A stretch of 64,000 nt of DNA from the NCBI RefSeq assembly GCF_004335085.1, contig NZ_RQRS01000017.1, positions 1-64,000 on the forward strand. The letters run 5' to 3'. Positions within the stretch are counted from its first letter, which is position 1. Each line of letters begins with the position of its first letter. Position numbers and translations under genes: made by a program. Source of the stretch: Pedobacter nototheniae. GTDB lineage: Bacteria; Bacteroidota; Bacteroidia; Sphingobacteriales; Sphingobacteriaceae. This document shows, piece by piece, positions 34,374 through 44,144 of the stretch. The notes under the pieces were generated by a model that was not told the DNA's origin, ran no database searches, and was given only the letters and a program-made list of their open reading frames with translations.

Positions 34374-36776
34374 TTATTTGAAATTGCGACCCCCATGAAA
34401 TGCATCCTTCGGCGTTTCTTTACGAACCTGCGCTCTTTTGTTTTGCGAAGTATATGGTGCACTTTTTTCATCCCCCTTAGCCAAAGTCAGCACAGGCAGG
34501 TCATCAACTTCACCCTGCACCAGCTTTCCAAGCATCTTCGTGAAATCAAAACATTTGCTAACTATCACGTGTACTACCTTTCCCTCTCGCTGCAATCGGC
34601 CTTCTACCATCAGCAGCCTTGCATGCAATATTTCCTTGCGATAGGTTTCAAACAATTTTTCAAAGACCACCAGATTAGAATACCCAGTCTCGTCTTCGAT
34701 AGTGATAAAGCAAACTCCACCCGCAGTTCCTGGACGCTGGCGTACCAGTACCAATCCCGCCACTTTTACCAATTGGCCATCTGTAGAATCATTGTTGATA
34801 TGGTGGCAACTGCGGATATTGAGCATATCCAGTTGCGGCCTCACAAAACTCACCGGATGAGCTTTGAGCGAAAGTCCAACCGTTCCATAATCCTGCACCA
34901 CGTGTTCTCCCTTTCCCATAAGCGGAAGCTCGACCTGCGTTTCCAGCACGCTTTCAGATGCCTGTCCCTTGAAAAGTTCCACCGGCATGTCCTGCAAAGC
35001 CGAAACTTCCCATAGGGCCTTTCTCCGATCCATTCCCATGGATCGGAAAGCATCCGCATCGGCCAGTCTCTCAAGCGCCGCTAGTGAAACGCCAGCATCG
35101 CGAAGCGCGGTAATGCATTTATATCTTTCGCCACGACCATTCACCAGGGTCTCAATATCATCAGACCGGATGCCACTGATCTGCCGGAATCCCAACCTCA
35201 GCGCGAAATATTTGCCCGATTTTTCTTCGAGCTTATTATCCCACAGCGAATGGTTAACATCCACCTCGCGCACCGCTACGGTATGTTTCTGCGCATCGAT
35301 AACGATCTGCGCGGGCTGGTAAAAGCCCATCGGCATACTGTTAAGCAATGCCGTAGCAAAAACATCCGGATAATAATGCTTTAGCCAGCAGGATACATAT
35401 ACCAGCAGCGCAAAACTTGCCGCATGGTACTCAGGAAAACCATAGCTTCCAAATCCCTCCAGCTGTTTGAATATTCGCTTAGCAAATTCTAAAGTATATC
35501 CCTTGGCCAGCATTCCATCTATTAGCTTCTGCTCGTATTGATTAACCAGGCCCTTGAATTTGAACGTTGCCATACTCCGCCGCAGTCCATCTGCTTCGGC
35601 CGGGGTAAATCCAGCTGCGACAATAGCAATTTTCATCGCCTGTTCCTGGAACAGCGGAACGCCCAATGTCCGTCCCAATATTTCTTCGAGTTCCGGCGAT
35701 GGATACACCACGGGTTCTTCGCCATTTCGCCTGCGCAGATATGGATGTACCATATCTCCCTGTATTGGCCCGGGCCTGACAATTGCGACCTCGATCACCA
35801 GATCATAAAATTCCCTAGGCTTAAGCCTTGGAAGCATCGACATCTGCGCCCGGCTCTCAATTTGAAATACCCCTAATGTATCAGCCAGACAGATCATATC
35901 ATAGACTTCGGGGTCGTCTTGCGGGATATTTGCCAGGGTAAACTGCTTTCCATAGTGGTCACGGCAAAGGTCAAATGCCTTTCGTATGCAGGTAAGCATG
36001 CCAAGCGCCAATACATCCACTTTTAAAAAGCCCAGCGCATCAATATCATCTTTATTCCACTCGATATTTGTTCGGTCCTCCATCCGCGCATTTAGGATAG
36101 GGCACAGGTCGGTAAGCTTGCCTTGCGTTACCACAAATCCCCCGGTGTGCTGGCCGAGCTGCCGAGGAAAGCCCATCATCTGGGAAGTAAGCTCCAGCGT
36201 TTTTTTAAGGTGCGGATCATCCGGGTTTAAGCCCTGTTCTGTAACCCGTTTTCCCTCGAACCATTCATCGGTAAACTCCCAAATAGAACTCGACAACCTA
36301 TTGATTGTATCCACTGAAAGTCCCATCGCTTTTCCCACATCCCTCATTGCGCCCTTCTGGTGCTGCTGGGTGACTGTCGCTACGATTGCCGCCCGGTCAC
36401 GCCCGTACTTATTGTAGATATACTGGATGATTTCTTCCCTACGCTCATGCTCAAAATCCACATCGATATCGGGTGGCTCGTTTCTGGCGGGCGAAATAAA
36501 GCGCTCAAAAAGCAGATCGAATTTCATGGGATTAACCGAAGTAATTCCCAGAACAAAACATATCGCAGAATTGGCCGCAGAACCCCTTCCCTGGCAAAGA
36601 ATCCCTCTCGATCTGGCTTCGCGTACAATATCTTCAACAAAAAGAAAATAATTGGCATAATCCATCTGCCTCACAAATTCCATTTCATGGTGGATCATTT
36701 TAACCACCTTTTCAGGGATTTCTTCACCGTAAAACTCATGCGCTCCTTTCCATGTCAGGAACTCTAGTTCTTCCAT
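34374..36776 (-). CDS. dnaE2: Error-prone DNA polymerase DnaE2/ImuC, C-terminal part
   Basis: These 800 residues hold the catalytic part of a bacterial C-family polymerase: 'GRGSAANSAICFVLGITSVN' near 60, the acidic triad region 'EPPDIDVDFEHERREEI' near 97, the finger region, tandem HhH, and a C-terminal OB-fold ('GQLVKVAGLVLVRQRPGTAG'). The N-terminal PHP domain is on a separate frame upstream, overlapping by 13 bases. Together they total ~1,080 residues, the normal DnaE2 length. It may work as a split protein or be a frameshifted gene. Confidence 0.9.
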   Translation of the reverse strand: MEELEFLTWKGAHEFYGEEIPEKVVKMIHHEMEFVRQMDYANYFLFVEDIVREARSRGILCQGRGSAANSAICFVLGITSVNPMKFDLLFERFISPARNEPPDIDVDFEHERREEIIQYIYNKYGRDRAAIVATVTQQHQKGAMRDVGKAMGLSVDTINRLSSSIWEFTDEWFEGKRVTEQGLNPDDPHLKKTLELTSQMMGFPRQLGQHTGGFVVTQGKLTDLCPILNARMEDRTNIEWNKDDIDALGFLKVDVLALGMLTCIRKAFDLCRDHYGKQFTLANIPQDDPEVYDMICLADTLGVFQIESRAQMSMLPRLKPREFYDLVIEVAIVRPGPIQGDMVHPYLRRRNGEEPVVYPSPELEEILGRTLGVPLFQEQAMKIAIVAAGFTPAEADGLRRSMATFKFKGLVNQYEQKLIDGMLAKGYTLEFAKRIFKQLEGFGSYGFPEYHAASFALLVYVSCWLKHYYPDVFATALLNSMPMGFYQPAQIVIDAQKHTVAVREVDVNHSLWDNKLEEKSGKYFALRLGFRQISGIRSDDIETLVNGRGERYKCITALRDAGVSLAALERLADADAFRSMGMDRRKALWEVSALQDMPVELFKGQASESVLETQVELPLMGKGEHVVQDYGTVGLSLKAHPVSFVRPQLDMLNIRSCHHINNDSTDGQLVKVAGLVLVRQRPGTAGGVCFITIEDETGYSNLVVFEKLFETYRKEILHARLLMVEGRLQREGKVVHVIVSKCFDFTKMLGKLVQGEVDDLPVLTLAKGDEKSAPYTSQNKRAQVRKETPKDAFHGGRNFK

Positions 36777-37603
36777 TGGACTTCTGCGCTTTGATTGATC
36801 TCTTCGGGATAAACATATTTTAGCTCATCCAATGAAAAATTACAGGCCTCGGCAATGATCATCGTATTTTTGATAGCACTTGGGTATTTTCTAAACAATC
36901 GCTCCATCTCGGCGATCTCTTTCATATATCGCTCTGCATTCTGATGCAAGCGAAACCCGGCATCTTGGATGGTGCATTTCTCCCGTACGCATGTTAGCAC
37001 ATCCTGCAATTCCCTGCGCGAGGGATCATGGTAATGGATATCGCCCGTTGCTACAACAGGAATTCCGTAAAAATCTGAAAGCTGCGAGGTCCGGAAGATA
37101 AGCTTATCATCGTTTCCCATATAAGATCTGGTAGCTGCTAAATATAACTGGCCATTCAGTGCCTGACTGTATTCTGCAAGCGCACTAATAAAACCAGCCT
37201 CATATTCAAACCTCCGGTTGAGCTCGCCGGGCATCACTACACAGAAGATGATCCCCTTGCTATGGGCATAAACATCCGCCCTTGAAATATGGCAGGAACC
37301 TTTATCGGCGCGCATATTGCCAAGGGTAAGCAGCGCCGACAATCTGCCGTACGCTTCCTTGTCGGTTGGATATGCCAAAAGGCTTTGCCCATCCAGCAGA
37401 TCCAGCCTGCAAGCCGGAATAAGCTTCACGTTTTTTTCCCTGCAAGCCGCATGTGCGCGGACAATCCCCGCCAAGGTATTACGGTCCGTGATCGCTATTT
37501 TTTGATAGCCAAAGGTCTCCGCCTGTTCCACCAGCTCATGTGCATGGGATGCACCCCGCAAGAAACTAAAATTTGATGTAACCTGTAATTCGCTATACGC
37601 CAT
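36764..37603 (-). CDS. dnaE2: DnaE2/ImuC, N-terminal PHP domain part
   Basis: These 279 residues form the PHP domain: 'ITDRNTLAGIVRAHAACREK' near 38, 'VATGDIHYHDPSRRELQDVL' near 185 and 'LDELKYVYPEEIN' at the end. In one-piece DnaE2 the polymerase part ('LTWKGAHE') follows a few residues later. Here the frame ends at TAG (36764-36766) inside the first codons of the next frame. The start follows imuB by 12 bases. Confidence 0.88.
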   Translation of the reverse strand: MAYSELQVTSNFSFLRGASHAHELVEQAETFGYQKIAITDRNTLAGIVRAHAACREKNVKLIPACRLDLLDGQSLLAYPTDKEAYGRLSALLTLGNMRADKGSCHISRADVYAHSKGIIFCVVMPGELNRRFEYEAGFISALAEYSQALNGQLYLAATRSYMGNDDKLIFRTSQLSDFYGIPVVATGDIHYHDPSRRELQDVLTCVREKCTIQDAGFRLHQNAERYMKEIAEMERLFRKYPSAIKNTMIIAEACNFSLDELKYVYPEEINQSAEVQWKN

Positions 37604-37615
37604 AACTTATCTTCC

Positions 37616-39124
37616 TTACGCAAAAAATCCATGGATAAACCATTTGTACTTATTTTCTCCGCCATAGTGCCCCGAACGGAACAGCCAATAACGGCCGCCC
37701 TGCTCATCCTCTACCTGATAGTAATCCCTGTGCTCGCCCTCGTCCAGCCACCATTCCTGTTCGATCCGCTCCGGACCATCGGCTTTTGTAACGATATGGC
37801 GAACACCCTTATAGATAAAAAACTTAGGGGGATGATCTGGGATAATTGCCATTACCTCAATTGCAACCGGAGTTTTTAGCAGCTCTGTAGGCCTTGGCTT
37901 ATCCACCCGCCATGGCGCATTTGGTTTTTCGGTTACTGAAACCGCTTTGAGTATCGCCCGTTCTGGCCAGTATCTTTTGGCAGGCAAATAGCGATGTATC
38001 ACCTGAAAACCTACCTTGCCAGCTACGCGGTCAAGCAATTTGATTACGCTCTGATCATCCAGGCCCGGCTTTGATGTCCACATCTCCTCCTGGGGAACTT
38101 CAACATCATCCACCTTCGGCGCATCCAGCACAAAAAGTTCGATACCAAGGGCTGGCCTAATCTGATCGATCTTCAGCTGAAAAAGCTTGAACAGGTGGCC
38201 GACGCTATGCGATGCTCCACTTGTACCGATATCAACCTGTACCACTTTACCATCGATACGGTAGCAGGTAAGCACGCCGGATCTTAGCCCCTTTCCCTCG
38301 GCCTGCATTCGCTTGCACAGGTTTTCCAGTAATTTATTGATGGCAATTTCTATCCCGTTTCTTGTTTTGATAGGCTCTAGGCAAGCCAGTCTCTCGCTGA
38401 AAGGCACAGGTACCTGCAGGGGAATGAGTACTTCGTTTTCTGTGCCTATCGCCTGGGCCAAGCGTAGCAGAAATTCCTCGCCAAAGCGCCTGCGCAATAC
38501 GGATCTGGGCATTCCAATAAAACTCTTGATCTGATAGAATCCGAGTTTTCGAAGTTTCGCTAATGTGGTCTCCTCAAGGCGCAGCGCATCTGGCACCAGA
38601 TTGAGCAAAGCATCTACATGCTCGCCTATCGGGATCAACGGGGTCACTTTTCCGTAATGGGATACCGCCCATGCGGCTCCGGGCGTATCGGCTATCGCTA
38701 CGCGGACGGTATAACCCTTGCTTTTTAACCTGGAAGCGATTTCTTTTAGATATCCGCGTTCCCCGCCCCAAAGATGGCTGCATCCGGTTACCTCAAGCAG
38801 CAGCCCATCCATCGCAAATTCATCGATTGCAACTATAGGAGAATAGCGCACGCACCATTCGCCAAGCCCTTTGAGCAGTTTTCTGGGTCTTCCGGGTTTA
38901 TCATCCAACACCTCAAGTCCGGGACAAATGGCCTTTGCATCTGCAGCACGCATTCCAACCTCGACACCAAATCCATGGCCCAGCTCGCTCACCGCGGTGA
39001 TCATCATTCGGCCGTGGTCGGGCGCAGCAAAAACAAAGGGCACGCCAGAAAGCTCGGGCCTGCGGATAAGCTGCCAGTCAGCCAGCAGCTGGCGGAACCA
39101 TATGGAAACAAAACGCCTTTGCAT
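37616..39124 (-). CDS. imuB: ImuB, Y-family polymerase-like mutasome subunit
   Basis: This 502-residue protein resembles the Y-family fold but starts 'RRFVSIWFRQLLADWQL', where active DinB-like enzymes have a DxD motif. It still has 'AIDEFAMDGLLLEVTG' near 100. This fits ImuB, known as a catalytically inactive adaptor linking ImuA, DnaE2 and the beta clamp. The middle holds the helix-hairpin-helix and little-finger parts, and the end has aromatic-rich strands. It lies 5 bases after imuA. Confidence 0.88.
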   Translation of the reverse strand: MQRRFVSIWFRQLLADWQLIRRPELSGVPFVFAAPDHGRMMITAVSELGHGFGVEVGMRAADAKAICPGLEVLDDKPGRPRKLLKGLGEWCVRYSPIVAIDEFAMDGLLLEVTGCSHLWGGERGYLKEIASRLKSKGYTVRVAIADTPGAAWAVSHYGKVTPLIPIGEHVDALLNLVPDALRLEETTLAKLRKLGFYQIKSFIGMPRSVLRRRFGEEFLLRLAQAIGTENEVLIPLQVPVPFSERLACLEPIKTRNGIEIAINKLLENLCKRMQAEGKGLRSGVLTCYRIDGKVVQVDIGTSGASHSVGHLFKLFQLKIDQIRPALGIELFVLDAPKVDDVEVPQEEMWTSKPGLDDQSVIKLLDRVAGKVGFQVIHRYLPAKRYWPERAILKAVSVTEKPNAPWRVDKPRPTELLKTPVAIEVMAIIPDHPPKFFIYKGVRHIVTKADGPERIEQEWWLDEGEHRDYYQVEDEQGGRYWLFRSGHYGGENKYKWFIHGFFA

Positions 39125-39129
39125 GATAT

Positions 39130-39867
39130 CTATCCAATCTGCCTGCCCTCCATTTCAGACCAAACAATTTCTTTTTTGACTTTCTTAACTTCCTCGAATT
39201 TGTCTCCCGCCCATTCCAGCACGAAGTTTCCAGGATTCCCATTGCGCACCTTTAGCAGCTCGACCTGCCAGCGTGGAAAACCCAGGCCTGGCATTCCATC
39301 TTCTGTTTGCGAAGGCAGGGGACTGATCCTCCATCTCGCGGTGGCCACTGTACTTGCGGTTTTATTTTCATCTTTTCGAAGGATAAATCCTGTTACGCCA
39401 CTTGACTCTACAGCCAGCTGCAATCTTCGAGATTCAATAAGTGATAGATTATTTACCTCTGCGACTACGGCCGCGAGCCCCTCGCACTTGAGGGCCTCTT
39501 CTGTAATCCATAGCACATCCTTTTCGGTCTGTACATCCATAAAAATAATGCGCTCGGGCTCGACATTGAACAGGCCGAGCGAGGCAGGGAAAAGACGACG
39601 CGAAGTACTTGCCCATACGCATGCCGCGCCGTTTTCCATAAGCACTGCCAGCAGACCTGCGATGAAGCCATCGCTTGCCGCGGATTGTTCCGGAACTACA
39701 GTAATAAACTCATGGATCGCTTTTTTGGGAAATACTCCACCTGGGAAAGCATCTTCAATCTCTCCTAGGCCGATTCGCTCAACCTTGCCAGAGGCAACGG
39801 GCTTAAAGCCCTGCCACAACAGGATATCCTGCTGCAATTTTTGAAACAATTCCCTTTTAGCATCCAT
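39130..39867 (-). CDS. imuA: ImuA-like mutasome protein
   Basis: This 245-residue protein has a RecA/SulA-like fold: 'GEIEDAFPGGVFPKKAIHEF' near 32 and 'RIIFMDVQTEKDVLWITEEA' near 105. There is no good Walker A. Position before imuB and dnaE2 and the length fit ImuA of SOS mutagenesis cassettes. It is the first gene of the operon, and a palindrome lies ~20 bases before its ATG. Confidence 0.82.
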   Translation of the reverse strand: MDAKRELFQKLQQDILLWQGFKPVASGKVERIGLGEIEDAFPGGVFPKKAIHEFITVVPEQSAASDGFIAGLLAVLMENGAACVWASTSRRLFPASLGLFNVEPERIIFMDVQTEKDVLWITEEALKCEGLAAVVAEVNNLSLIESRRLQLAVESSGVTGFILRKDENKTASTVATARWRISPLPSQTEDGMPGLGFPRWQVELLKVRNGNPGNFVLEWAGDKFEEVKKVKKEIVWSEMEGRQIG

Positions 39868-39885
39868 GGTATTCGAGTTAATTTT

Positions 39886-39904
39886 ATACTATTATTTTTA
39901 GTAT
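39886..39904. promoter_or_regulatory. Palindrome upstream of imuA, candidate operator
   Basis: ATACTA and TAGTAT form perfect 6-base arms with a 7-base centre, 19 bases before the imuA start. The place fits a repressor site over the promoter. Mutasome operons are usually SOS-controlled by LexA or a LexA-like repressor; no such gene is in the window. Confidence 0.5.
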
Positions 39905-40095
39905 TATAAAATTATACAACAAACATAAAGCTAAAATTGTTAGTAAAATACAAAATGTTGAAAAGATTGTGCTTTTGGTGGAGAACTCCAATTAGGACAT
40001 AGCCTAATGTTGCGCACACAGATTGCTTATTTTATCTTGCAAATAAGAAAAAATAAGTATTCCCTTGTGTTGCCAAATAAGGAAAACTAGTAAAA

Positions 40096-41106
40096 TTAGA
40101 TATCCGATGGCTCCAATCCAACGAAACCCTGTGCTTTAAGAATTGCCGCCGTTTCTTCCTGGTATCGCTTGTAGCCTTCCGGATCAGCGTACCTGGTTTC
40201 TACGATACTGCCATTTTCCAAAGAGGTGGAACCCGTGCAATATAGACTGGACAGAACATTGGGCTGATAGGTGTTTTTCAAAAGCGCTAAGATGTCAAAG
40301 GCAAACTCGGAAAAATGCTGTTCCCAGAATGTCAGCAGCAGGCTGAAATATTGATCATCCTTATACTTTAGGCATTTCGATGTTGTCCAAAAGGATAACG
40401 ATGAGTTGTTGTTTGGCTTAGAATCGACATTTTCATTTCTGAAGCTTATTTTTCCGCTGCTGTATCTATCAAGCGTTTCGGCCCGGAGTATAGTTCCCCC
40501 GTAGAATCTTCGAATCATTGTGGCATTAACTAGTTCATCCATAGCTGCAAAATCTTTATCATGCTCTTTACGGAGTTCAAAAAATACAGTTGCACAGAAG
40601 AAATTGGCAGGAAGATACATCTTGGCGCGACTGGTCGGCGGGTCTACCCGCGCCAATAATGGCTTAAGCTTGGAAAGCTGGTCGACCGCTTCCTTCGCTG
40701 ACTGCCTGTTAAATGCGGATTTCACCTCAAATACCACATGAACATACTCAACAGGTATTGCCAGCGACTTTCCCTGACCGGAAGAATCTGGATTATCCTC
40801 GACCCAAAGCACAGGAGATTCCAACTGGTCATATATGATCACATCATAATGCACCATGTGCTCCTTGCTGGAAATCCCGGGTGAAATGATATATCCAGAT
40901 GTTACCGCATATCTTTTTGGCAGAAATTCGCTTAGCCATTTTCGAAATTCGGCCTCTGCTACAAGACCATGTCTGACTTTTACCAGCTTATTGTTTTCCA
41001 GATCCTTCGCTAGATCATAGGCAGCAAGCATTCGGGTTTTTGCGGCGAGGAACTGTTTCCATCCCTGGCTTGCCATCTGTGGTTGGAGCGGCTTTTGGCT
41101 TGACAT
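40096..41106 (-). CDS. DUF6602-type protein, PD-(D/E)XK-like
   Basis: This 336-residue protein has 'VRHGLVAEAEFRKWLSEFLP' and 'YAVTSGYIISPG' near 45-77, then 'HYDVIIYDQLESPVLW' and 'YVHVVFEVKSAFNRQSAKEA'. The D...ExK pattern with these flanks matches the DUF6602 family as I recall it and suggests a restriction-endonuclease-like fold. It lies between the mutasome and the SRAP gene, so a DNA damage or defence role is possible. Confidence 0.65.
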   Translation of the reverse strand: MSSQKPLQPQMASQGWKQFLAAKTRMLAAYDLAKDLENNKLVKVRHGLVAEAEFRKWLSEFLPKRYAVTSGYIISPGISSKEHMVHYDVIIYDQLESPVLWVEDNPDSSGQGKSLAIPVEYVHVVFEVKSAFNRQSAKEAVDQLSKLKPLLARVDPPTSRAKMYLPANFFCATVFFELRKEHDKDFAAMDELVNATMIRRFYGGTILRAETLDRYSSGKISFRNENVDSKPNNNSSLSFWTTSKCLKYKDDQYFSLLLTFWEQHFSEFAFDILALLKNTYQPNVLSSLYCTGSTSLENGSIVETRYADPEGYKRYQEETAAILKAQGFVGLEPSDI

Positions 41107-41144
41107 TTCGTTTCTATCTTTTGCGCTAAATTAAAAAAGAACCG

Positions 41145-41966
41145 CTAGTTTCTCCAATGATCAAAATCCAGTTGTTCCTGATCCACAAAGGTAAGGTCGA
41201 GAGCTGGATGATCGGGATAATCAGCCGGCGTAGCCTCGCCTGCAAAACGGTAATCCTTATCGATGGTACATGCCTCCATTAATTTTGATGGGATTTGGGT
41301 AAGTGCAATTTCGGTCAGGCGTTCTTCGCTCGGTTCCTCCATTAGCCACTCCCAGGCCAAATCATCCGTAAGGATAGTTGGCATTCTTTTTTTAGAATTA
41401 TGGATTTGCTGCATGATTCCATTTGCCGCGGTAGTTCCAAAGGCAACCGTACGCACCCATTGCCCGGCTTCCTTATCAAACCAATCATTATATACTCCGG
41501 GAAACCAGAAATATTCTTTATCCACAATACCAATCATATAGGGAACTTTATCTGTTGCCTTCAGCAACTGGCCCTTCTTACCATAGGTAGGTACATGCAT
41601 GGATTCGATGATACCAGTTGAGAGTACCAGACATCGACGCTGGCGCGCAGCCTCTGCCCACATGGATTTTTTACCAGCCTCATTAGTAAAAAGATTCTCC
41701 GCCTTAAAGTTGAGCGTGGTATACATGCCCCTAAACTTTTTGGCCTCTTCGCGGTCTTTTGCATAACCTGGGATAAATCCCCATTCGGCCTGCTGGATCT
41801 CAAAATCCCTGCGGTCATCAGTCGCAACAACAATTGCACATGGCGCATAGTTGAACCCATTATGTACGCCCTTGTCCAAAAAATCATAGTTTCTGACCGC
41901 TTTTTCCAATTGCTTGAGTTGGATAAACTCGGCTCTGGTCACTTTCTGTCCGTTGTAATAACACAT
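41145..41966 (-). CDS. SOS response-associated peptidase (SRAP, YedK/HMCES-like)
   Basis: This 273-residue protein begins MCYY, so Cys2 becomes the N-terminal nucleophile that crosslinks to abasic sites. The other active-site elements are 'TTLNFKAENLF' (Asn), 'LVLSTGIIESMH' (Glu) and 'IHNSKKRMPTIL' (His). SRAP proteins protect abasic sites in single-stranded DNA. An 82-codon gene ends 2 bases upstream. The position near imuAB-dnaE2 fits a DNA-damage cluster. Confidence 0.92.
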   Translation of the reverse strand: MCYYNGQKVTRAEFIQLKQLEKAVRNYDFLDKGVHNGFNYAPCAIVVATDDRRDFEIQQAEWGFIPGYAKDREEAKKFRGMYTTLNFKAENLFTNEAGKKSMWAEAARQRRCLVLSTGIIESMHVPTYGKKGQLLKATDKVPYMIGIVDKEYFWFPGVYNDWFDKEAGQWVRTVAFGTTAANGIMQQIHNSKKRMPTILTDDLAWEWLMEEPSEERLTEIALTQIPSKLMEACTIDKDYRFAGEATPADYPDHPALDLTFVDQEQLDFDHWRN

Positions 41967-41968
41967 GA

Positions 41969-42217
41969 TTATTTCCTATTAGCGCGGATATGCTCCGCAA
42001 TTAATTTCCCTATCTCCTGCGCTTCGGCCTGCCTCCCCTGGGGGATTGAAGTCCAGAACTTCTGATCCCGGATACCAATTCCGATAGCAATCACCAGCGG
42101 CTTTTTCCAACCGCCAAAGTTAACATGGAACACCCTGTTCGAACCGAACTCATGTTCAGAGACCATAATCTGCCGCCCATCAAGCACTAGTTCAAATGGT
42201 GGTTCAATTTTCCTCAC
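41969..42217 (-). CDS. Small hypothetical protein preceding SRAP
   Basis: This 82-residue protein is mixed alpha/beta with a strand-rich start ('PFELVLDGRQIMVSEHEFG'), a glycine-rich centre ('VAIGIGIRDQKFW') and a helical end ('RQAEAQEIGKLIAEHIRANR'). It lies 2 bases before the SRAP start, so both are probably co-translated. No family recognised. Confidence 0.6.
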   Translation of the reverse strand: MRKIEPPFELVLDGRQIMVSEHEFGSNRVFHVNFGGWKKPLVIAIGIGIRDQKFWTSIPQGRQAEAQEIGKLIAEHIRANRK

Positions 42218-42280
42218 GATTAAAATTAAGGAAAAAATCCAAGAAACTAATAGTAGTCAAGCGCCTAACTTTCAGACACA

Positions 42281-42321
42281 AAATAAAAAACGGGGAACAA
42301 TCGTGATGATCATTCCCCGTT
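42281..42321 (-). terminator. Rho-independent terminator after the nuclease-like gene
   Basis: AACGGGGAA (42289-42297) pairs with TTCCCCGTT (42313-42321), and on the minus strand the stem is followed by TTTTTTATTTT. It separates the gene ending at 42469 from the SRAP pair. Confidence 0.8.
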
Positions 42322-42468
42322 CTAAATTAACGCTCTCATATATAAAGACGTAACTTGAGCAGATTTATTATAAATGCCATTAATTTTTTTCCATTTCTCT
42401 CTGTTGATTCTTTCCTGCTTCTAGATACGTGATCACTAGGTTTTTACTAAACTTGGGCCTTTTAAGGT

Positions 42469-44043
42469 TTACTTGTTCAGCCCTAGCCTTTCCATACATT
42501 GAAGAAAAGCCTCATTCAGTATTTGATTTTTTGATGTTACATGACAATGTTGTAAATAAGTAGCGATAGACCATCGGACGGCACCAGTGTCCGCAACTTT
42601 CTTGCCCATGAGCTCATTTAGGTTGAATCCTTGTTCCAATGCACTGCCCATCATTTCAATATCAGCGATACTGGCGAGCTGAAGATCATAAGAGATTTCC
42701 TTGTGTGCTGTGGTTAGATCTGGAAGAATAGCAGAGTTTAAAACATATACCTGATCATATCCGACTATGATATTTAGGATTCTTGTTACTTTTCCAAACC
42801 TAACATCTTTAACTTTTTTTTCTAATATAGCCTTCCTAAATGAATCCAATTGCCGTACGGCCTTTTTTAGGTTACCAGCCTGAACCTCCCCTTTGATGAT
42901 TTCAGGTTCAAAATAACTCCTTGCCGGAAGTTTTAATAAGGTTGTTTTAACTTCCACAAGCAAACATACTTCAGCATTAATAAGTGCAAAATCAGGAAGA
43001 AGTCCAGTCCAAGGCTCGGAAAAATCAACGTCTAGATCAATAAATGTGTGTGATTTGCTTGGCGTCTTGAGGTGCCGTCCAATATATTCCCTGAAAACGA
43101 TTCCAAACGCATTCCGAAAGGGATTTTCTCCCGTTTTTCCAGCAACGTTTGCGATTTGTTGTTCTTTATTTGCCAATAAATAAAATATCCCAGCACTTGC
43201 CTTTTCCAGAAAATATTTAGGCTGAGGGACGACTACGGTACCAGCCCTGAGAACGCTGGATCTATCTACGCGTATTGCGGGCATGGCGGTGAAGGGGTCA
43301 TTTCCATAAATGTCTTTTAATTTATCCATCTGATTGCCTCGACCTGGACCACGAACCATCTCCCTGTATTGTTTTGCAGTTCCTGTTGCCAATTCTGTGA
43401 AAATAGATATTGCTTCCGGGGTGACGATGTCTTTTAATTTGGAGATCTCTATGGTCATTTCGTAGTCTAATATCCCATTTACCAATAACCACATCGCAAT
43501 ACCTGTAGCCATAAACTGAAAACAATCCAGTTTGTAAAACTCCATTAGCTTTCTGTTAAAGTCATATGCAGAAGTTGCAATAGAAGGATTCGATATGAAC
43601 ATGGCATAACCTCTTCCAATAACGGTATGCTGCCTTGCTTGCAGGGGGAACTGGATTTGACCAATGCGAGAGAAATATTGAGATATGGCCTCCGGACCTT
43701 GGTCGATTGAAATGTCAACGTCTGTATCATAAAGCTCTATTACCATTTCGTAAGCCTTATGAAAAGCTGGGGTATCAAGCAACATACGTTGTCCTTTATG
43801 ATCATTCGCCCCGCTCAAGATCATAAATCTTGCCATCCGGGTCAGATTTAATCCAACAAACTTTCTTTCCTGCTCTGTCAACCGACCTATCCATCTATAC
43901 AGATGCTCTGGAACATTCGAGCTGTGGAGCTTTTGCTCACCATATTTCAAAACAGCATTAATTGCCCCGAATAAATAGAGCGTATCAGATAAATGGAATT
44001 TTTTAAAGTAGTCATACAACTCTTCCAGAGATCCTTTCTTCAT
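42469..44043 (-). CDS. Hypothetical protein with PD-(D/E)XK-like C-terminal domain
   Basis: This 524-residue protein has a largely helical N-terminal ~280 residues without recognised family. From about 310 there is a nuclease-like core: 'NPFRNAFGIVFREYIGRHL', then 'GLLPDFALINAEVCLLVEVK', which gives the D...ExK pattern at ~353 and ~362-365. The distal part has 'GNLKKAVRQLDSF' as seen in Card1/restriction-like folds. It follows the proteasome-like gene by 101 bases in the same direction, and a terminator closes the pair. Confidence 0.55.
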   Translation of the reverse strand: MKKGSLEELYDYFKKFHLSDTLYLFGAINAVLKYGEQKLHSSNVPEHLYRWIGRLTEQERKFVGLNLTRMARFMILSGANDHKGQRMLLDTPAFHKAYEMVIELYDTDVDISIDQGPEAISQYFSRIGQIQFPLQARQHTVIGRGYAMFISNPSIATSAYDFNRKLMEFYKLDCFQFMATGIAMWLLVNGILDYEMTIEISKLKDIVTPEAISIFTELATGTAKQYREMVRGPGRGNQMDKLKDIYGNDPFTAMPAIRVDRSSVLRAGTVVVPQPKYFLEKASAGIFYLLANKEQQIANVAGKTGENPFRNAFGIVFREYIGRHLKTPSKSHTFIDLDVDFSEPWTGLLPDFALINAEVCLLVEVKTTLLKLPARSYFEPEIIKGEVQAGNLKKAVRQLDSFRKAILEKKVKDVRFGKVTRILNIIVGYDQVYVLNSAILPDLTTAHKEISYDLQLASIADIEMMGSALEQGFNLNELMGKKVADTGAVRWSIATYLQHCHVTSKNQILNEAFLQCMERLGLNK

Positions 44044-44144
44044 ATCGTTTGTTATTGGTTTTGCAAATCAGTATTATATATAATCCGCATGGAGGCAAAT
44101 TTTACTGCAGGCTAGTTCTTAGCCAGTACCATACTGCTTTAGCT

